Made by a program: the position numbers and the translations under genes | In this document: in pieces, positions 51,410-55,431 of the stretch | Position numbering within the stretch: the stretch's first letter is position 1 | How the letters are laid out: every line of letters starts with the position of its first letter | The notes under the pieces: generated by a model | The model's database searches: none | Told to the model about the DNA's origin: nothing | What the model saw: the letters and a program-made list of their open reading frames with translations, nothing else | Source of the DNA: JAVJPJ01 sp040217295 | Lineage (GTDB): Bacteria > Pseudomonadota > Alphaproteobacteria > Rhodobacterales > Rhodobacteraceae | DNA: 55,431 nucleotides | Direction: 5' to 3' | NCBI GenBank assembly: GCA_964460185.1 | Contig: CAYWTM010000006.1 | Coordinates: forward strand, 1 to 55,431

Positions 51410-51652
51410 GCCGGTCCTTTCGATGCGCTTTCGACAAATCCTAGAGGATCGTGGCCACCCCGCAAGTCGAAGGCTTGGAATCCGCAGGGCGGCGGTGTAT
51501 CTCCGGCCTCATGAGGAACGGGTTTCTTGATATCGCAGACCGCGTCCGCCTGCCCTGGCGCTTTTTTGGCGCGCGCCGGTCGCGGCTCGGAGGGCTGTGA
51601 GCACGCGCGCGCCCAGTTTCCCTATTCACCGGCATGAAGGACCTGACACAAG
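51410..51652. other. Gap between mscS-like gene and leuC, with small open frames
   Basis: 243 bp. A frame runs from GTG 51451 (or ATG 51511) to TGA 51598-51600 and would encode 49 (or 29) residues ending FLDIADRVRLPWRFFGARRS..., with a weak AGAGG site before the GTG only. A second, 13-codon frame, ATG 51634 to TGA 51673-51675, overlaps the leuC start in another frame and has no leucine-rich run. Neither is convincing as a gene. AAGGA at 51637-51641 serves leuC. Confidence 0.3.
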
Positions 51653-53056
<1,404 letters not shown>

Positions 53057-53068
53057 ACTGACCGGGGC

Positions 53069-53182
53069 CAGCTTTTTGCAAAAAGCTGACCCCGATTTTG
53101 CAAAATCGGGGCGGCGCGCCGGGGGACCGGCGCGCCGCTGTCATGCCTTGCAAGGCATGAGGCAGAGTTTTGCAAAACTCTG
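53069..53182. repeat. Array of five adjacent perfect palindromes
   Basis: Five inverted repeats fill the leuC-MFS gap. P1 53069-53088 (arm CAGCTTTTTG), P2 53090-53111 (CCCCGATTTTG), P3 53111-53138 (GCGGCGCGCCGG, 4-nt loop), P4 53141-53160 (TCATGCCTTG) and P5 53163-53182 (CAGAGTTTTG). P1, P2, P4 and P5 have no loop, are perfectly symmetric and share the core TTGCAA. Centres are 22, 24, 26 and 22 bp apart. No transposase or coding frame is associated. Confidence 0.95.
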
Positions 53183-53187
53183 GCCCG

Positions 53188-54396
53188 TCAGGCCGCGCGC
53201 GACAGCCGCAGCGAGACGGGGATCATGGCGAGGCTGAGGGCAAGGCACCAAAGCCCCATCGCCAGCCCTTGCCGGGGGAAGTTCACGCCCCAGTCGATGA
53301 AAAGTCCCGTGATCCCGGGCCCGATCGCCGTCGACAGCACCATGATGGCCGTGGCCAGCGCGCGCACCGATCCCAGGTTCTTCGTGCCGTAGACCCAGGG
53401 CAGCAGCGTGCCCCAGACCGCCCCGGACATGCCTTGGGTCATGCCCAGGATGCCAAGCGCCACGATCCAGCCAGACGGTGTGTCCGCCGGTCCGATCAGC
53501 CAGATCCCAAGCGCCATGGGCAGCACCATCACCGGCAACAGTCGCGCCGGGCCGAAACGGTCGCAGGTCCACCCGGCCGCAAAGGCCATCGAAACCGTGG
53601 CCGCCGCATAAGCCGGATAGGCCGGCGCCATCGCGGTCAGGGCCCACCCCTTCACCTCCGAGACATGGACCTGGTGAAAGAAGATGACCGTCCCGATGAA
53701 CCCCGGTGTCAGCAGCATCGGAACCAGCGCCCAGAAGCTCCAGTGCCTCAGCACCTCGGCCCGCGTCCAGTGGCGCCCGTCACGCCCCGGGCTGCCGGCA
53801 GAGGCCTCCATCCCGCGCGGTGCGCGGTCCTGCGCCAGGAGCGACACCAACAGCGGCAAGACAACAAACAGGATCAGCAAGGCCACCACGCCCCAGGACG
53901 CGCGCCAGCCGATCAAACCCATCAACACCAGGAAGGGCAGCGGCATCAGCACTTCACCCATGGGATAGCCCAGGTTGGTGATGGCCATGGCCCGCCCGCG
54001 CGTGGCCACGAACCAGCGCGCCATGGCCGTCATCTTGATATGGCTGAACATCCCCTGCCCGCAAAACCGCAGAAGGAACACCGCCAGCCCAAGCGTCCAG
54101 ATGCTCCACCCAACCGCCATGAGGGCAGCCGCGCCGGCAAAGGTCAGCGCCACAAGCGGGGCAAGGCGTGACAGGGGCACGGTATCCGCCCAGGACCCGC
54201 GCCCCAGCAGCAACAGCGCCGAACACAAGGTGGCCAGCGTATAGAGCAGCCCCCAGTCGCCGTCACTCAGGCCGTAGTCCGCCCGGATTTCCCCTGCGAA
54301 CAGCGAGATGAAATAGGTCTGCCCAAAGGTCGACCCGAAAGCGAGCAAAAGGCCGGTCGCCAGCCAGCGGCGGTTCTCCGCCAGAAAGGTAAGCAT
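53188..54396 (-). CDS. Major facilitator superfamily transporter
   Basis: A 402-residue, twelve-helix transporter of the MFS. The loop 2-3 motif is degenerate (LLLGRGSWADTVPLSRLAPL). The halves are joined by a soluble loop near residues 190-220 (DRAPRGMEASAGSPGRDGR). I cannot name the substrate. It starts 9 bp after the HupE-like gene on the same strand, so the two are likely co-transcribed. The stop is 5 bp from the last palindrome of the 53069-53182 array. Confidence 0.88.
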   Translation of the reverse strand: MLTFLAENRRWLATGLLLAFGSTFGQTYFISLFAGEIRADYGLSDGDWGLLYTLATLCSALLLLGRGSWADTVPLSRLAPLVALTFAGAAALMAVGWSIWTLGLAVFLLRFCGQGMFSHIKMTAMARWFVATRGRAMAITNLGYPMGEVLMPLPFLVLMGLIGWRASWGVVALLILFVVLPLLVSLLAQDRAPRGMEASAGSPGRDGRHWTRAEVLRHWSFWALVPMLLTPGFIGTVIFFHQVHVSEVKGWALTAMAPAYPAYAAATVSMAFAAGWTCDRFGPARLLPVMVLPMALGIWLIGPADTPSGWIVALGILGMTQGMSGAVWGTLLPWVYGTKNLGSVRALATAIMVLSTAIGPGITGLFIDWGVNFPRQGLAMGLWCLALSLAMIPVSLRLSRAA

Positions 54397-54405
54397 GATC
54401 TGCCG

Positions 54406-55431
54406 TTACAGGATGGTGCGTTCCACCACCCAATAGGCCCCGATGGCTGCAATGACCAGTGACGCCGGGATGGCGATGGCCTTGCGGTACCAGGTCTTGG
54501 ACATGAACCAACCCACGAAGGCAAAAGCGATGAAGATCACGGCCAGTTGCCCGAACTCGACCCCGATATTGAACCCGATCAGCGCCACTGCGAAACGATC
54601 CGAAGCGATCCCGTAGTCCCCCAGAACCGACGCAAACCCCAGCCCGTGCAGCAGGCCGAAGGCAAACACCAGCAAGGTCCGTCCCCTCATGTTGCCCCAG
54701 CCAAGCGTGTTTTCGACCCCCACATATACGATGGTGGCGGCAATCAGCGGCTCGACGATGCTGGCCGGGATCGACACGACATTCGTCGCCGCCAGCGCCA
54801 GCGTGATGGTGTGGGCCAGCGTGAAGGCCGTGACCTGGAACAAGAGCGGCCTGAAATGCGTGGCGAAAAAGAACAGGCCGAGCACAAACAGGATGTGATC
54901 CAGCCCAAGCGGAATGATGTGTTCGAACCCCGCACCGACATAGCGCAGGAACACGGCCATCGCGCCCTCGGTCAGAACCTCTGCGCGGGGCAGGGGCGGG
55001 GTCAGTTCGCCACCGTCCAGAAACCCCTCATAGGCATCTTCGCCGCCACCGACCTGGCGCGGCACGAAGGTGCCGTATCCCGGCGCCAGCCCCAGTTGCA
55101 CCGGTGCGTCGCCTTCGGGCAGGGCGGCGGACACGGTCAGCATGCTGTCGCGCGGCAATTCCAGGTCGCCCACCGGCGGCACCACCAGCGACACGATCTC
55201 GGGCGCGATCCTCTGGCCGTCGACCTCGATCAGGAACCCTTGCGAGATCCTTGGCCAATCGGCGCGGAACGCGGCTTCCAGCCGGTCGGGCTCCATCGCG
55301 CGGAACTGGTCGTAGATCGCCGCTTCCGGCGCATCGTTGGTGTCTTCGACGGACGCAAGGTCGATGCCCGCAAGCAAGGTCTCGACCGTGATCCGCAGGG
55401 ACATGGTCACATCGGTTTCGCCCACTTCGAC
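54406..55431 (-). CDS. HupE/UreJ-like membrane protein, 5' end cut off by window
   Basis: At least 341 residues, open to the window edge. The visible start reads VEVGETDVTMSLRITVETLL, an extracytoplasmic segment that in relatives follows a signal peptide, so perhaps 30-40 N-terminal residues are missing. The C-terminal part (residues about 160-341 of those seen) has six or so helices with GLDHILFVLGLFFF, TAFTLAHTITLALA and LHGLGFASVLG, the HupE/UreJ_2 pattern with histidines in membrane segments. HupE/UreJ proteins carry nickel, but this subfamily is uncharacterised and no hydrogenase or urease gene is present. Confidence 0.88.
   Translation of the reverse strand, partial: VEVGETDVTMSLRITVETLLAGIDLASVEDTNDAPEAAIYDQFRAMEPDRLEAAFRADWPRISQGFLIEVDGQRIAPEIVSLVVPPVGDLELPRDSMLTVSAALPEGDAPVQLGLAPGYGTFVPRQVGGGEDAYEGFLDGGELTPPLPRAEVLTEGAMAVFLRYVGAGFEHIIPLGLDHILFVLGLFFFATHFRPLLFQVTAFTLAHTITLALAATNVVSIPASIVEPLIAATIVYVGVENTLGWGNMRGRTLLVFAFGLLHGLGFASVLGDYGIASDRFAVALIGFNIGVEFGQLAVIFIAFAFVGWFMSKTWYRKAIAIPASLVIAAIGAYWVVERTIL

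Noticed and set aside
53069..53182. CRISPR array
   Set aside because: Units are palindromes of different sequence with no constant repeat or spacers, and no cas genes are present.
53069..53182. Ordinary rho-independent terminators
   Set aside because: No T-tract follows the stems; the T and A runs are inside the palindromes. At most P3 could act as a terminator stem.

Overview
The window looks like a chromosomal segment of a high-G+C alphaproteobacterium of the Rhodobacteraceae (Roseobacter/Rhodobacter group). The evidence is an FnrL-type regulator next to hemN, a complete cbb3 oxidase cluster (ccoNOQP-ccoGHIS) behind FNR boxes, a membrane-anchored cytochrome c of the CycM/c-y type, polyhydroxybutyrate genes (phbA, phbB), a short-form prephenate dehydratase, a YejABEF transporter and several small Rhodobacteraceae-style proteins. 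I see no rRNA, tRNA, insertion sequence, prophage or CRISPR array. Coding density is high and no gene-free stretch exceeds 300 bases; the longest gaps are 26254-26536, 39362-39637, 51410-51652 and 2488-2714.

Layout. 1-9.3 kb: lysA (3' end off the window), a quinone reductase, a DUF2834 membrane protein, ETF:ubiquinone oxidoreductase, a TPR protein translationally coupled to ispE, polyprenyl diphosphate synthase, DUF2007, an N6-adenine methyltransferase and a DUF465 protein. 9.3-13.9 kb: a LysR regulator divergent from two tiny related ORFs, a terminator, then phbA-phbB with a strong intercistronic hairpin, and an EAL protein. 13.9-21.1 kb: tag, a TlpA-like thioredoxin divergent from argH, a small lipoprotein coupled to argH, greA, a membrane coiled-coil protein, a MobA fusion protein and azlCD. 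21.1-26.3 kb: a GNAT-nitrilase fusion, a LysR regulator divergent from an SbtA-like bicarbonate transporter, pheA and cytochrome c. 26.5-32.4 kb: yejABEF. 32.6-44.3 kb: the microaerobic block hemN / fnrL / universal stress protein / ccoNOQP / pilin-like small protein / ccoGHIS, with four FNR boxes in three intergenic regions. 44.3-48.3 kb: a DMT exporter and mnmD divergent from an FAD oxidoreductase and a TSUP permease, then an FMN reductase. 48.3-55.4 kb: a TPP enzyme, MscS channel, leuC, an MFS transporter and a HupE/UreJ-like protein whose 5' end is off the window.

How the genes work together. The central block is an oxygen-response module. FnrL senses low O2 and, through TTGAT/C-N4-A/GTCAA boxes, probably controls anaerobic haem synthesis (hemN), a tandem universal stress protein, the cbb3 oxidase structural genes and their assembly and copper-loading genes. 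Cytochrome c (25.7 kb) is a plausible electron donor to that oxidase. ETF-QO feeds fatty-acid and amino-acid oxidation into the quinone pool, IspB-type prenyl synthesis supplies the quinone tail, and phbA/phbB store surplus acetyl-CoA.

The most unusual structure is not a gene. The 131-bp gap between the convergent genes leuC and the MFS transporter is almost filled by five back-to-back perfect palindromes. Four of them share a TTGCAA core but have different, fully self-complementary arms, and they are laid out with mirror-symmetric spacing. Other leads are the paired micro-ORFs near 10.4-10.8 kb, a predicted leaderless FNR-driven hemN transcript, a MobA fusion to an RNase H-like domain, a divergent split-MnmC pair, a degenerate LptM-like lipoprotein coupled to argH, and a pilin-like gene between ccoP and ccoG.
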